The notes under the pieces were generated by a model. The model saw only the letters and a list, made by a program, of their open reading frames with translations, was not told the origin of the DNA and did no database searches. A DNA stretch of 64,000 bases from Symsagittifera roscoffensis (lineage: Eukaryota > Xenacoelomorpha > Acoela > Convolutidae), in contig NC_087066.1 in assembly GCF_963678635.1 (NCBI RefSeq), forward strand, positions 33,237,301 through 33,301,300. The letters are read 5' to 3'. Below are positions 35,991 through 47,800 of the stretch, piece after piece. Each line of letters starts with the position of its first letter. Within the stretch, counting starts at the first letter, position 1. The position numbers and the translations under genes were made by a program.

Positions 35991-36513
35991 ACTGGCCACC
36001 AGCTAAGACTATTCTAATGTCAACTTGGCAATCTGTTTGAAGACAAACCAACGAGATAAAGCGAAGTTTTGATACGAGACAAAGTCGTTTTTATCTTGTC
36101 ACTTTTGCCGCAAAGTGAATTGTGTAAAGCTGATTTCTTCATCAACTCGATGACATACAATTCAATCAGACCTTTTGCTGCAGTGGTTATTGTCGTCTAA
36201 AGTGCAGTAAAATCGAGTCAAATGACATAACAATTTGAATTCAATTTTCCATTGAGTCTTACTCATTCCAGAATTGCATTCCTTTGGAGTTTTTTCCTTT
36301 GGAGTTTTGACCTAAAATTATTTTTCCAATAATCCTTTTCGCTTTTTATACTCATACTAATTTCAATAATTTTTCAAATTTTTTTGCTCAATGTGAAGAA
36401 ATTCGATGAAGTGAACCAGCCTTTTGCCCAACTTATCTATTTTAGTTGATTGATTGCAAAGTTTGAAATTTTACTAACTTCTTCAGCTGTTTTTTTGACG
36501 ATAAAAACATATT

Positions 36514-36793
36514 ATGATGCCGAAGTATCAGATCTTTGTAGACAATGAGGCGGGGGGCAATGACAACGAGGACACCCTCAATATCCTCAGCAACAGTCAG
36601 TGGGACGGGGGAAATAACAACGACCACGACAACACAGGCTTATGGGATCAAGCGGTGCGAGATGCCACAAGTACAATGACGACAAATGTCGGCGGCGGCG
36701 GAGTGATCAATGTTGATTCCCATGACTCTGCAAGTGATTTTGGTCGGATGAGTCATGCACCGGTCAACAACAGTAACGCAGGCAGCGAACTCC
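36514..36793 (+). CDS. C-type lectin-like membrane protein 1, exon 1 (start)
   Basis: The exon starts with a double ATG (36514 and 36517) and ends at CTCC|gtgagt, leaving one base. The sequence is acidic, asparagine- and glycine-rich (DNEAGGNDNEDT, GGNNNDHDN), without a signal peptide, as expected for the cytoplasmic N-terminus of a type II membrane protein. The four proposed exons total 1083 bp (280+445+138+220), which gives 360 residues with all junction phases matching. Confidence 0.7.
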
Positions 36794-36949
36794 GTGAGTA
36801 TATACGCCACTGATCATTCACTGCCTTGACACCTTTAGCTATAGCCGAGAAATTTGACTTATCGTAATTAATGAGCATTTGGAAAACAATCGTAAAAAAG
36901 TTCAAGCTAATTCCTGTTTCTTAAAAATGTAATTGTTCTTTAAATATAG

Positions 36950-37394
36950 GTTTGGGCAGTGCAAGTCGACCTTCGCCTGACAACAAGAAGAAACCAATAT
37001 CGGCAGATCCGTTCGAAGCATCCTATTCTAAAATCGATTGCCTGTGGAAAAACAGTGTGTTCGATTTCTTCAATGATCGTCAGTATCTGTGCGCCATTTG
37101 GTTCATGATTGCAGTCCAAATTATACTTTTGATCTTCTTATGTCAACATTTTTCGTTCATCGGCGGCGTTCAGTCCCGCTTTGGACCGGGGGGTAGCTCC
37201 GCGGTTTCGGCAGAGGAGAAACAAGTGCACAGAAACTTAGATCTGGAGGAGAACGTAAGAATAGGACGGCAGACGTTTCATAAACTGATGAAATATTGTC
37301 ACACCTTCATGTGTTTTGAGAAGCACAACTCGGACTTCGGCTCCGATTGCTTCTGCTTCTCGGAAGTCCAGCGGTCCTGGGACACAGCTAATGA
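36950..37394 (+). CDS. C-type lectin-like membrane protein 1, exon 2 (transmembrane, stalk)
   Basis: Acceptor aaatatag and donor GA|gtgagt; the incoming phase completes CGT and the outgoing leaves two bases. The exon encodes a basic linker, the membrane segment AIWFMIAVQIILLIFLC (signal-anchor), a glycine-rich stalk (SRFGPGGSSA) and the beginning of a C-type lectin-like domain: CFCFSEVQRSWDTANE fits the usual C..fs...ktW..A. pattern. The order cytoplasmic tail, anchor, stalk and lectin-like domain indicates type II topology with the domain outside the cell. Confidence 0.75.
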
Positions 37395-37636
37395 GTGAGT
37401 TGTTCTCTTCTTCGTGTGCTGGTTTTTTTTCTCTCCAAAATTTGGATCAAAATTCTCCATAATCCAGTGTTTCTATAGATCTTTTATATTACAATGTTTG
37501 CAAGTCTGCCATTACATTGTTGCTGGCCACCATAGTAAAGCAATTTCAGTTTTCTTACTGTCGACTCAATGATTCCCCTCTGAATTACACTTCATTTAAA
37601 CAATTTGTGCAACTAAAACATTTGGTATGCATTTAG

Positions 37637-37774
37637 ACTGTGTACGGGTGAGTTGAAGAATGTGAGTGGCAAGATGGTGATTTTGGACACTGACTCGAAG
37701 AAGGACTCGTTTGAGGCCATCATCAAAGAGTACTTCTCCGCCAAGCCAGAAGACACTCACTACTCCTACTACGG
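37637..37774 (+). CDS. C-type lectin-like membrane protein 1, exon 3
   Basis: Acceptor gcatttag and donor CGG|gtgagc. It continues the domain with the second conserved cysteine (ELCTGELKN), the buried VSGKMVILDT strand (usual g..Lv.i.s) and FEAIIKEYF, the second helix. The domain shows an acidic KPEDTHYSYYG segment before the WxxL strand. Confidence 0.75.
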
Positions 37775-38762
37775 GTGAGCAGTGAGCAAAACAACCACAA
37801 CGTCACTGCGGGCGACAGAACCACAAATTTAGTCAATGCACTCTTTGTACCCTTAAAACAATCCCCCATTCACCCTTTGAAAAACTCAAGAAGTAAAAAT
37901 CTTGCAAACTAATAACAAATTTTGTCAACCATTTGTTTAGGTCAGCCAAATTGGTTTTGCGAGCTCTCACAAATCACTGTATAGTCTCTATTTCGAGCAA
38001 ATTTTCTCAACAGCCAACTTTTTTTAACCAGCAGGCCAAAAAGGCGTTTTAGGCACTTATCGAAAACTTTGACCAAAACATCGCATTTTTTCGGCGCGCG
38101 CTTCCCCATAAAAATTAGTATAAATTGACGCCAGGGGCGGATTTAGGTATTTAGGGATTCGATCAGGGGTGGATTTAGGGGCGGATCAAGGGATATAGGG
38201 ATTCGACCGCCTTACCAACCAGGTGCGGATTTATGGATTTGACACCCTCACCAACCAAAGGGTTCCCCTTTGGTATATTTTTTTACATCCATTTTCGACC
38301 GACCAACCCTACAATTGTTCTAAGGGCGCCTTTGGCGCCGATTTATAGTAATTTTGAACTGGAGCGCGCGCCTAAAAAACGCGTTTTTTCCAGCAAAATC
38401 TTACGGTCGACTCAATGACTTCCCCCTATGAATTTGTGCCTCCTCCCTTGAGAAAAACCCAAGGTGCCTTAAGAAATTTTTAGGGCCAGTCTGCCAAATT
38501 GGTATCTCAAAATAGTACAGAGCTTTGGGTCGACAGGGAGTCGAATCCCTAAGGGAAGGGACGTCCGTCCCCCTTCCCCCAAATCCGCTACTGCAGTCAT
38601 GGTGTCGGTTTATTCATTCTCGCAGGACCAGTATAATAGGTTGCCATAAACTACAAATCATCATCATCATTTATCATTTTTTTGCATTTAAACCTAATTA
38701 TAAAGCTGTAGTAATATAGATGATTGAGCGATGCTATAATCGATCGTAGTTTTTGACAAAAG
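37775..38762 (+). other. intron 3 of C-type lectin-like gene 1
   Basis: It contains the hAT-like element at 38132-38593 and otherwise nothing recognised. Confidence 0.6.
38132..38593. mobile_element. hAT-like non-autonomous element in an intron
   Basis: CAGGGGCGGATTTAGG at the left is inverted at the right as CCCCAAATCCGCTACTG. Inside there are repeated 'gggattcga' and 'aggggcggat' pieces, and near the right end a reversed 'gtcgaatccctaagg'. Terminal repeats starting CAGNGGCGGAT are typical of hAT elements (known pattern). There is no transposase. Confidence 0.6.
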
Positions 38763-38982
38763 TCCTCAATTCTGGCTGGCCGCGCAGTCCAAGGATGGGC
38801 GCAACTGGAAGTGGAAGAACAATGTCGAGACGCAGTTGCAGATGGTGCGGGAGGAGGACTTCGAGGCAGATTGTCTGGCTCTCAGGGGCGACGGCAAGCT
38901 GGAACCGAAGCCTTGCTGGCCCAGCTACGATGGGGTGGATGTCGGAGTCATCTGCGAGAAAAAGGTCAGAGCAGGCAGCTAG
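38763..38982 (+). CDS. C-type lectin-like membrane protein 1, exon 4 (terminal)
   Basis: Acceptor caaaag at 38762 restores the frame from the previous exon; another AG at 38748-38749 would not. The exon encodes FWLAAQSKDGRNWKWKNN (core WxGl..W.W region, here WLAA), a cysteine in ADCLALRG, a second in KPCW and a final VICEKK, then VRAGS and TAG at 38980-38982. The four core cysteines are present, but there is no EPN/QPD or WND, so Ca-dependent sugar binding of the classic kind is unlikely (inference). The ligand is unknown. Confidence 0.75.
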
Positions 38983-39333
38983 AACACACAAGTATGAATC
39001 ACACAAAATATATACCTAGACAAGATTTAAATTTTTAGAAATCGACCTCCCTCACTCATACCAAAGAGATGAGTCGTATGATCTGCGAGGAGTCACGGAT
39101 TGAATCTCTAAGGACAAAACACCCTTTTTCACAAAACACCCTTTTTTAGTTTAAAATATCCCATGCTAGTATTTGGCAAAAAATGACCCAAAAAGTTACA
39201 ATGAGTTTTGAGATCTGATTTGACGATAGAAACATACCAAAACATTGAAGCACAATATAAGAAATATTAACAGTTACAGCTTTCAACCAGTCAATATCCA
39301 GTTGCTCGCTGGACCAACTTTATATATTATATA
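38983..39333. other. 3' flank of lectin-like gene 1
   Basis: No ORF. The sequence is AT-rich and leads into the 5' LTR of retroelement copy 2. Confidence 0.4.
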
Positions 39334-39732
39334 TGTCCGATATTGTGGAACCAGCTCTGAACTAGTATTTATAAACCAATTATACTGATAAATTTTTCCC
39401 TATAAAAAATACTAACTTACCTATCATTTTCCATCACTAACATTGACACTTATTTCTAAGTGCTGAAACTACTTGTAGTTTCAGCACCAGAACAGTTTGA
39501 ATATATCTTGGACTACATTTGCTCTCCTTTTGGACGAACTCCATGAACTAACTCACAAATACCAGTATACACTAGATATATTGAGACTAGGAGATATAAG
39601 AGTAAGATTAAGATTGGTGTTAGACTAAGAATTTGCACGAATCTATCCGGCCGAAATTGAGATAGCGTGACGAACAGATGGTGTACCTTATCTGAAATTA
39701 CTCTATGAGTACGCTACTCCAAGCATAACTCA
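39334..39732 (+). repeat. 5' LTR of copy 2
   Basis: It aligns with 8630-9054. It has TATAAAA at 39411, the compensated hairpin at 39460-39487, and the conserved 'acgaatctatccggccgaaa' and 'gaaattactctatgag' blocks. It ends about CA at 39731-39732, followed two bases later by TGGTGTGACC (39735), a plausible tRNA primer-binding site. Confidence 0.75.
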
Positions 39733-39734
39733 TC

Positions 39735-39752
39735 TGGTGTGACCATAATTCT
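39735..39752 (+). promoter_or_regulatory. putative primer-binding site
   Basis: TGGTGTGACC begins with the TGG expected from pairing with a tRNA CCA end and sits two bases from the LTR end. Copy 3 has the diverged 'tgcgacc' at the same place. The matching tRNA cannot be named without a search. Confidence 0.4.
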
Positions 39753-39821
39753 CGAACAAGAACTTAACAAACTTAGATTGAGCAAATTAGAATTAGAAAT
39801 AAGACTATTGCAAATTGCAAA

Positions 39822-40046
39822 ATGTTAGATGGAATAGACAATTTAATAGAATTGACTCTACGTCTCAATAAATCTACGCCAATAATTCAAACAATTCAAG
39901 AAAATCCAGGTATTGAACGAAAAACAAGATCACGGCGTGAACAAGGATCGAACGAAGGACCTAGCTACTACATCATAGTACGACGAAAACCACAAAAATT
40001 ATTTGTTTTTAGAATCTTTTATACAGTAAACTTAAACTTTCTTTGA
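39822..40046 (+). CDS. leader ORF between LTR and gag (74 aa)
   Basis: It starts MLDGIDNLIELTLRLNKS. Copy 3 has a homologue at 56638 (NQLENQIGLHSGLNKS), and both share NPG, a basic middle, an aromatic YYIIVRRK / LYIMKRRS block and a final YTV. In both copies a GT follows the ACA of YTV exactly in phase 0 (gtaaac at 40026, gtgagt at 56815), so the ORF may be the first coding exon of a spliced RNA and not an independent peptide. The frame after the env acceptor at 48412 would need another phase, so the partner exon is undecided. Function is unknown. Confidence 0.45.
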   Translation: MLDGIDNLIELTLRLNKSTPIIQTIQENPGIERKTRSRREQGSNEGPSYYIIVRRKPQKLFVFRIFYTVNLNFL

Positions 40047-41130
40047 CTGTAATGAAAATGATTTAATTTGAAGACTAATTTTATCTCTTCAAAAACCTAC
40101 CTGATGCTTCATAGCTATACTATATAACAAAAATAACGACTGATAAAAACACAAAAGTTGTTCCTTTCAAACTCTGCAGTACTTTAATTTTGAACATTTT
40201 TGCAAACTTATTGCATAAAAAGAGAAAAACTAGTTAAAGGAAACATTAACGTTAGTTTTACCAAACATATAAAAAGTTCTTGCTTCTCAATAAACCACTT
40301 TTTTTTTCATTCTCGCTTCATCACCTAAAACATAACCAATTTTTTAAAAAAATTAACATGATTTAAATTCTAACCCTTAGAATAATTTCACGTCTATAAC
40401 TTTTCTTCAAATTACTTTTTTAATTTAAACTTTATCAAGGCCTATTTTTGCCTTTCGATTTTTAAAAATTTTTCAAAAACCAGATCATCAAGGTTTTCTT
40501 TTTATCTTTTATCTGACTCTCAATTAAATATTATTTCACCTAATCTATCTGATCATCAAGGCTTCCCTTGGATCAATCAGAACAATTTTGTTCTCCCCCT
40601 CATAATTTAAAGTCTCTAGCGACCTCAAAGGTTGGTTAACTCTCCAACCCTTATCAAAAAACCCAGGACTAATGAAAATTTTTGAGCCCTCCCTCTTAGA
40701 TGACCCAGGTTTAAACCCTTAAAATAATCGTAAGCCCTAAAATAGTATGAAACAATGTACTTGTGTTCTAACTTTACCTGAACCTTGTAGATTGATATAC
40801 TATTCTTCAACCCTTGATCACCAATCAAACCCCATAGGTATGATTAAGCAAGTTTTTCTTGCAAAAAAAAATTAGTCACGAGAAATTAAACACCATTCTA
40901 ACGAAATGACTTACTTTATCTCCAACCCGTCAACCTTGACAATCTATGCCCCAAGTTACAATAACCACAAAAAACCGCAAGAACTAACAATTTAACAATT
41001 AAATCTCTAACATCCGAATTTCGCATCCATTATCCTAAACATTATGTCAAGAGTTCTAAACATCCTAAACATCACCGAATTTAAATAATGATTTACAACC
41101 AACAATAGCATGGTTTATAATTGATTATTT
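40047..41130 (+). other. long leader / intron-like segment of copy 2
   Basis: T-rich with repeated 'agatcatcaagg...cttggatc' modules (near 40484 and 40550) that recur in copy 3 (57238-57360). There is no ORF. It could be an intron or a packaging/leader region. Confidence 0.45.
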
Positions 41131-43375
41131 TGTTCCCAATCTAGATTCATTTCAACATCAAGAAAAAGTTTTCGACCACAAAGCTCAGACAATGAAACTG
41201 TATTAGTCGAACAAACATAATATATTTGCGACCCTGAATGGTCTCATCCTCTATTTTTATTAATATAACAACTGATATCTCAGGTGCAGCAATTACCACT
41301 TTCTGTACACAAAGATTATGTAAAAGTTACCCACATACTATTGATGAAACAACTTCAAACAATAACCCATTGTTCAACGAAAGAATAGGAAATAGTTGTA
41401 ACTCAACATTTATCAATAAACAAGAAACCCTTAATGGCACACAAAATCTTACACAATAAGATATTCAAACCCCATCACATTTTGTTAAAGAAGAAACAAA
41501 TGAAACAAAACCTAGAACAACACAAAAAAAATGTTTCTCCTATCCAATCTAAACTTACGACACCACATAATAACAACACTCCATTCCCACAGACAACTAT
41601 TCAGTCAACAGTAAAACCATCTGCTATCACAAAAAATTCACAACTGGACTATCAAACTTATAAACCAGTAACCAAAACAGGACAACCAAACAAGCAAAAG
41701 CCTCCAAATAGAAATAATTTTTCGGACTACAATTACGTTTTGTTTTGCAAATAACAATATAAATAGACCACTAACAAAACCCTCCTACAACACGTAATCC
41801 CAACCAACCAAAAAAGCAATATTAAAACATCAGATACCACATCAGGCCGAACGAACTGACAACTGACAAATGACCAACAACGAACTACCACAGATTGCTT
41901 TGAAAATTACCCATTTTTTCAACAAAACAAAAATATAACAAGCAAACAATTCACAAATAATCAACCACATTATTCAGAGGATGGAGTTTACTTCAACCAA
42001 AACCAACAATAATTTTGTAATGTTCCACGAAATAACATTTGGAAAACTGATCAACCTGATCATATTTACCAAGCAGATTTTTGTGAACCTTTTACACATT
42101 CTGAACAAACACGACAACCACGACAACCTCTCTCTCAAAGACAAAATTCAGCATCATATAAAATTAATATATAATCACAAAACCCTACAAAAACACGATT
42201 TTATCAACCTTAGCAAGAGCAAAACTGAGTTCCTTTGGCATATTATCTACAACAACATGAAATTACAAAGACTCATTTTACAAAATTTTTACAAAAAGCA
42301 AACGCAGCAGAATCACTTCAAATGACTATGAAACCGTACCTTATGAGCGGATCATCTGCATCTTTTAACAAACCACTCATGGTATTCACAGGAACAGACC
42401 CTGAATACTCAGTAGAAGACTATCTAAATGCAGTCACAGCAATTTTAATTTTAAATAATGGACCAGAACCAGTAAATACACCACTCCATCACAAATGGAT
42501 ACGTAGACGTAAAGCTCGAGTCGAAACCACACTTGATGGTGCAGCTCAAGAAAAGTTTTCGGTTCTACCTACAGAAATTCATTAAGATTGGAAAAGATTC
42601 ACACAAGAATTTTCAAAAATATTACTACTATAATAGAAAACAATCACTTCATCGAAATAATTTTCGCGGAAGATCTCCAGACAGAAGAAATTCACAGAAT
42701 TATTCACAAAACAGTTACAACAGATCAAATAGTCAGAACAATCAGTATCGCAATTTTTTTTCATGATTTAACTCAAAAAGAAGCATTTGCTCAGATTATA
42801 ATAGAGGTTGTTCTTACTCAAATTCTCGAAACAGATCCTACTCAAATGATCGTTCAAGAAATTCATCAAACAATCAAAATCAAACTATTCAAACAATAGA
42901 AATCGAAAATTTTCTAATAGAAGATCACAAAACTACTCTAACAATAGACCATATTATAGCAATGACAAAAATAGATCCCGTGATAACTACAAGAATTGAA
43001 ACAACTACTACCCAAACAGACAGAGAAACTTTTCTCAGTCACAACTTAGAAATAACACTCAATATACAAATTCACAACACCAAAACTACAAAAGTAGTAA
43101 ACCAAATCATCAAAGTCAAATTAATCAAGAACAGTCAACAGAAAAAACCTAATCAGACCCCCCCGGTAATTACAATGCAGAAAATTTGGGATTACAGTTA
43201 CATGACATAAATTGCGAAACCACAGATGACGAAAGTGAAACAGAAAACACACTTTTAAAATACTTGCTTCAAGTCGAAAACAAATACGAAACACCAATCG
43301 GTTCGAGCTGTTATCAAAACAATGCAAATATTTCTAATCATGAAGAACCAAATGATAGCTAAAACAAAAAACCAA
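41131..43375 (+). pseudogene. gag of copy 2 (broken)
   Basis: The beginning (SRKSFRPQSSDNETV) corresponds to 58570-58640 in copy 3. A capsid-like part lies at 42235-42585, with MVFTGTDPEYSVEDYLNAV and RRKARVETTLDGAAQEKF, the usual gypsy Gag pattern of FsG.dp..v..yL. After a frameshift near 42585 comes a long R/N/S/Q/Y-rich region (NNFRGRSPDRRNSQNYSQNS) extending to about 43150. It takes the place of a nucleocapsid but has no CCHC zinc knuckle. The last part, LHDINCETTDDESETE, is conserved in copy 3 near 60355. Gag would form the particle core. Confidence 0.6.
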
Positions 43376-43479
43376 AAAACTATAGCCAAAAGATTATACT
43401 CCAGAAGTTAATGAAAACAATTCAAAAATAATCAATATATCTCAAAATCTGGACCACTCCATTTCTCTTAAAGAGTCCA

Positions 43480-43962
43480 AAGAGTAAAGTATTTCAATCA
43501 CCAGATCTTGAAATTGGTTTTCTAATTTATTCAGTAGCAGAATCAAATATTGTATTCATTCCCCTATAGAAAGAAACACAAACTCTACATCCAAGACTAT
43601 TACCTTCAAAAACTTCAAGTAAATCAGACACAGCACAAGGATCAAGTCTTACAAACTATGGAAAATTTCAATTAATTCTCGTTCCAACTCGAACAATGGA
43701 ACAGAGTAAGCTTTTAAATAAACCCTTTACACAAAAATTCCCCACAACAGATATAAAACACAGTATCGTTGGAATACCATTTGTTACAAAATATATCCCC
43801 ACTATCAACAATTTGAATAGTAAATTACGTATAAAAGATAATTATACAAGAACAAAAAATACATCTCTCACCTTTTTCCGAAGACGCAATAAGCAGCCCC
43901 CATTTTCATCAAAATTTTACACCATAAAAATTCAACAGCGCAAACATTTGAAGCCATTATAA
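43480..43962 (+). pseudogene. aspartic protease region of copy 2 (broken)
   Basis: IYSVAESNIVFIP occupies the place of the retroviral protease signature; copy 3 keeps LLDSGVES at about 60679-60702, so the catalytic aspartate is lost here. TAQGSSLTNYGKFQLILVP follows, and then ORF 43696-43962. The protease would cleave Gag-Pol. Confidence 0.55.
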
Positions 43963-44029
43963 GGTAACGTATATAAGTTCTCTACAAGTCAAGTAAAATA
44001 AAAAAAAATGTTGATCAAAAAAATTATAC

Positions 44030-44442
44030 CTTTCTGACCTTGAATTTAAACCAATTCATAAGTTTTTTGAAGCAACATTTTGTTTCATCCTTTAAGTAGA
44101 CAAAAGACACAATTTCAGATATAAAATTTTTACATGTCTTCAACAACTCACCATATAAAATCACATTACCTCTAGGACTTTCAGGATATTGCGAAACAAA
44201 TGCAACAATTTATCCGACAGAACAAGAGCAATTAGAATAAACAACATTTTAAAGTTACTAGATAATTGTCAATCAATAATTCTTAAGGAAGAACCATCTT
44301 TTAAAAATGTTACAATTGATTCGAAACAAAATACAGACTGTTTCATGAAAACTTTTTATGAAACAGTCTGTATCCTTGAAAAACTCTTAAACCTACATTT
44401 CGAATTTTGAAATACTTAAATGAACATTAAAAATTTCTCACA
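44030..44442 (+). other. protease-RT linker with hairpin
   Basis: A short conserved peptide, SDLEFKPIHKFF (copy 3: SDLELKPIHKFF at about 61144), and a 16-bp perfect inverted repeat at 44331-44346 / 44358-44373. The hairpin is not preserved in copy 3. Confidence 0.45.
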
Positions 44443-46130
44443 ATGTCCAATTTCCAACATTTCCAAATCAACCAACAAGAATTTGATCAATTAGCAGAAT
44501 TGCTTTTAAAAAACCCAATGGTTTGTGCTACATCTAAATTTGAAGTTGGTGAAATGCATTCATCATTACACCTCCCTCTTAACCCTGAGGCAGTTTTCAA
44601 AAAGCAACGAGCAAGTAAAGTATCCATCGACTTACAAGATAAAGTATACAGACTACTAGACCTTCTAGAGCAATATGAAATCTTATCACCAATAATTAAA
44701 GAAGAACAACCAAAAAATAAAAAATTTCACAAACCCCGTTATCATTTTTGCTGGAGGCGAGTCATTAAAATTGTTTTCGATGCAAGATATCTCAATTCCC
44801 TAATTATAGAATCTAAATGTAACTGACCCATAGAACCAATCCGGGTAATACTCACTAAAATAAATGGATAGTATTATACCACTGCTGACATGAACAGCGC
44901 ATATAATCAAATGCCAGGTAACAGCCATATAAGACAAGCAATCACGACTACGAACACAACTCGTTATTGGAAATCAACAAAACGAATTTAATAGACTCTT
45001 CTATGAATTTTCCATGGGACCAGCAGCTTTTTCAGCCTTTATGGGCGAAGTTTTTTGACCCTTATTCTTAGTAAAAATGTTATCACAAATTAGACAATGT
45101 TTTCATACAATCACAAACAAAGCAGGAAATGTTTGAGGTATGTAAAAAAAACATGAAAGCAGCCCCAGATACATCACATTTTTTGTCCCTCGTGTTAATT
45201 TCCTTGGTCATGTTAATGAAAGTAGTACTTTTACTCCTTTAAAATCACGAATAGATGCTATATTGAAACTTCATCCCCATCTAATTGGAAGTAAAACCAT
45301 GAATTCTTTGGAATGTTAAATTTTTCAAGTAAAAATATTTATAAATCGCAATAATACGTAATACCGTTTCATATGATTCTCAGACAACAAAAGAATTTTG
45401 AATGGAACTTAAAACATCAAAAAAGCTTTGTTGAAAAAATTTTCTCCTCATGCAGGCCTCAAACACAACTCCAGGTCCAGAAAAACCATTCTTTGACAAT
45501 CAAAATATCCAGCAGTTTTATTTACAGATCACAAGCCAATAATTTTATAATTTTCAATCAAACCCAAAAATAGAATTTATAGATTTCATCTTATCCTCAT
45601 GAAATTTCCAAACCGACTAATAGTTTAGACCGCAAGAAAAAACCTTACTTTACCAGACGCTCTTAGTCGAAACACACCACCTGAATCAACAACACGGAGA
45701 ACAACCATAGAAAGACCACAAAACATAAATTTTTTCCTTGCAAAAGACAAAACATCACCACGAATGGAATGCAAGTATGCAGTAGAAACCGATCCCGACA
45801 ATACACAAACAAATACATTGGAACATTTTCCATTTTACCTTGAATGCCAAAAAAACCATTAAGAAGTAGATTTTCTAGGAAAGTCTCCCTTTAATCCATT
45901 CCATATTCATCATAGATCAAAAACAATATCCAACAAAAACACCTAAACAAAAGTGATATAGGAAAAACTTATTACCCCTTATAGAAAAAAAGAACTTGAC
46001 TGATAACATGAACTAACCAGGACCTCATGATTCAAATTCCAAATATACCTTAAATAAAGTCTCAATCTGCCAGACCCCCTAGACAGTATATCTCTCTCGA
46101 AAAACGCAATTCAGAACATCTTTCTAGCAA
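44443..46130 (+). pseudogene. reverse transcriptase / RNase H region of copy 2 (broken)
   Basis: ORF 44443-44826 is the RT N-terminal part, with LHLPLNPEAVFKKQRASKV and KIVFDARYLNSLI, the usual gypsy DxRxLN block. Then comes YYTTADMNSAYNQMPG (motif A, aspartate present), interrupted by a TAG at the expected Trp, and YEFSMGPAAFSAFMGEVF (fGl...F motif) followed by a TGA, again at a likely Trp. The YxDD catalytic box expected soon after is missing. Downstream connection and RNase H regions are heavily decayed. The enzyme would copy element RNA into DNA. Confidence 0.65.
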
Positions 46131-46479
46131 TTACAGCAGAATAACGCTAGAATGACTAAAAAAACTAAAAATTTTAGCCTGTCATCAGACAACTTAAATC
46201 CTGGCAGAAATATCAATCACAACATATTAAAGCAGATATCACAATCTTAGGGAAAAAACACTACTTAGATATCCCCGAAAATTCAATAGTACAACAATAA
46301 ATGAAAATAATGACCTCAAAATATCAAATCCAAGTAAAAAAGTACCCTGTCTATCATTGAGCATGATATTAATAGCATTTCACTTTTCACATTTACTAAA
46401 AACAAAAAGACACGCAGGATCAGAAAAAACATGATCGCTTTTTTATTCAAAGTTTCTAATTTTCCAAGCATCAAGTTGG

Positions 46480-47800
46480 ATAAAGTCTAATGCATTGATT
46501 GCCTAATATGTCAAATAAATGGGCCATATCCACATCAGAAACAATTAGCAGAAAAGTTTTTAAGGGACAAAGTTTATATTTTGACCACAGGGTATAATTT
46601 GACACGAAGGCCCTATATCGCCCTGCTCAGAAGGAAACTCATGCATAATGGTCAAAGTTGATACACTTACACATTATGTAGCACTTAATCCCGTGCTTAA
46701 TTTGCGTAATCAAAACTTTTTGAACATTGAATATCAAGTTTGGATTACCAGAAATTTTTTTCACAGATAATGGAACTGAATTTATGAATAATGAAATCAT
46801 CACATTATGCCATCTTTATAATATTTAACATAAGCCCGAACATCTCATAAACCCATGAACTGATGGTTTAGTCGCAAGTATGAAACGTTCTTTACAAGAA
46901 TATCTTAGACGTTAAACTATTCCCATTAGCCTGTAATTCACAAATAGCAACAAGTCTAGGACTGTCACCATATGAAATGGTTTTCAATCGAAAACCACGG
47001 AAACTGATAATGTTCACAGCAAGTTCCTCAAAAAACGCACAAGTTTTTTGTCAACCTACAAAAGATGAAGTTTGTTACAATTTACCACTACATACACACG
47101 ATGAAGATCCTTTTCATGACCCACAAACTCTAAAATTTTCCACTGGAACACATACAGAGTGGATTTCAAACCGAGATAAAAACAACGAAAGTTATTAAAA
47201 AATAGCCAAAAAACGATTACAAAGACAGAATATTCAATCTGAATTTATTTCACGCTGCACAACAGCCACCAATATAAAAATAGAAACCTATGTATTACTC
47301 CCAAACTTCATAATACACAGTGGAAGCTCTAAAAACTACAACCTATCCGCAAAGGACCATACCAAATTATTGAAAAACCCATATATGTTACATATAAACT
47401 TATTGATTCTAACAAAAAAAAATATTACAAAATAGGTACAATTTTTTACCATACAACCCAAAAAAATACGCTATTTGCGAATTAAAACAATTATACTCCT
47501 TTACAGGACTAACTATTGTAGAAAAACCCCCAGGAATTGACAACCAACAATGATGACAAATTTCAGATCATTCATGATTTTTTCCCGAAACAAATCAAAA
47601 ACAATTAATTGAAAACACTCCCAAAGAGTATTCAAAAAATAACCAAAAACAAAGGACTAATCGTAAACAAGAAAAAAAAACTTAATACAAGAAACAAAAG
47701 AAAAATCACGACAACGCAAATCATCGCAAATCCGAAGTCAACCACGAAAAAGTTATAGAACTTTCATTCCACAATCTAAAAAATTAAAGTAGGTTGAATT
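46480..47800 (+). pseudogene. integrase region of copy 2 (broken)
   Basis: CIDCLICQINGPYPHQKQL is the C..C half of the zinc-binding domain. FGLPEIFFTDNGTEFMNNEI is the catalytic core with the second aspartate, and TDGLVASMKRSLQEYLR covers the third catalytic region, where the usual Glu appears as Ala. ORF 46977-47198 (LSPYEMVFNRKPR start region, then HDEDPFHDPQTLKFSTGT) leads into the C-terminal domain and a basic tail to about 47800, as in copy 1. There are many stops. Confidence 0.7.

Noticed and set aside
38734-39006. Minus-strand ORF and alternative + strand ORFs over exon 4
   Set aside because: Shadows of the C-type lectin exon, which alone fits the domain and the splice phase.
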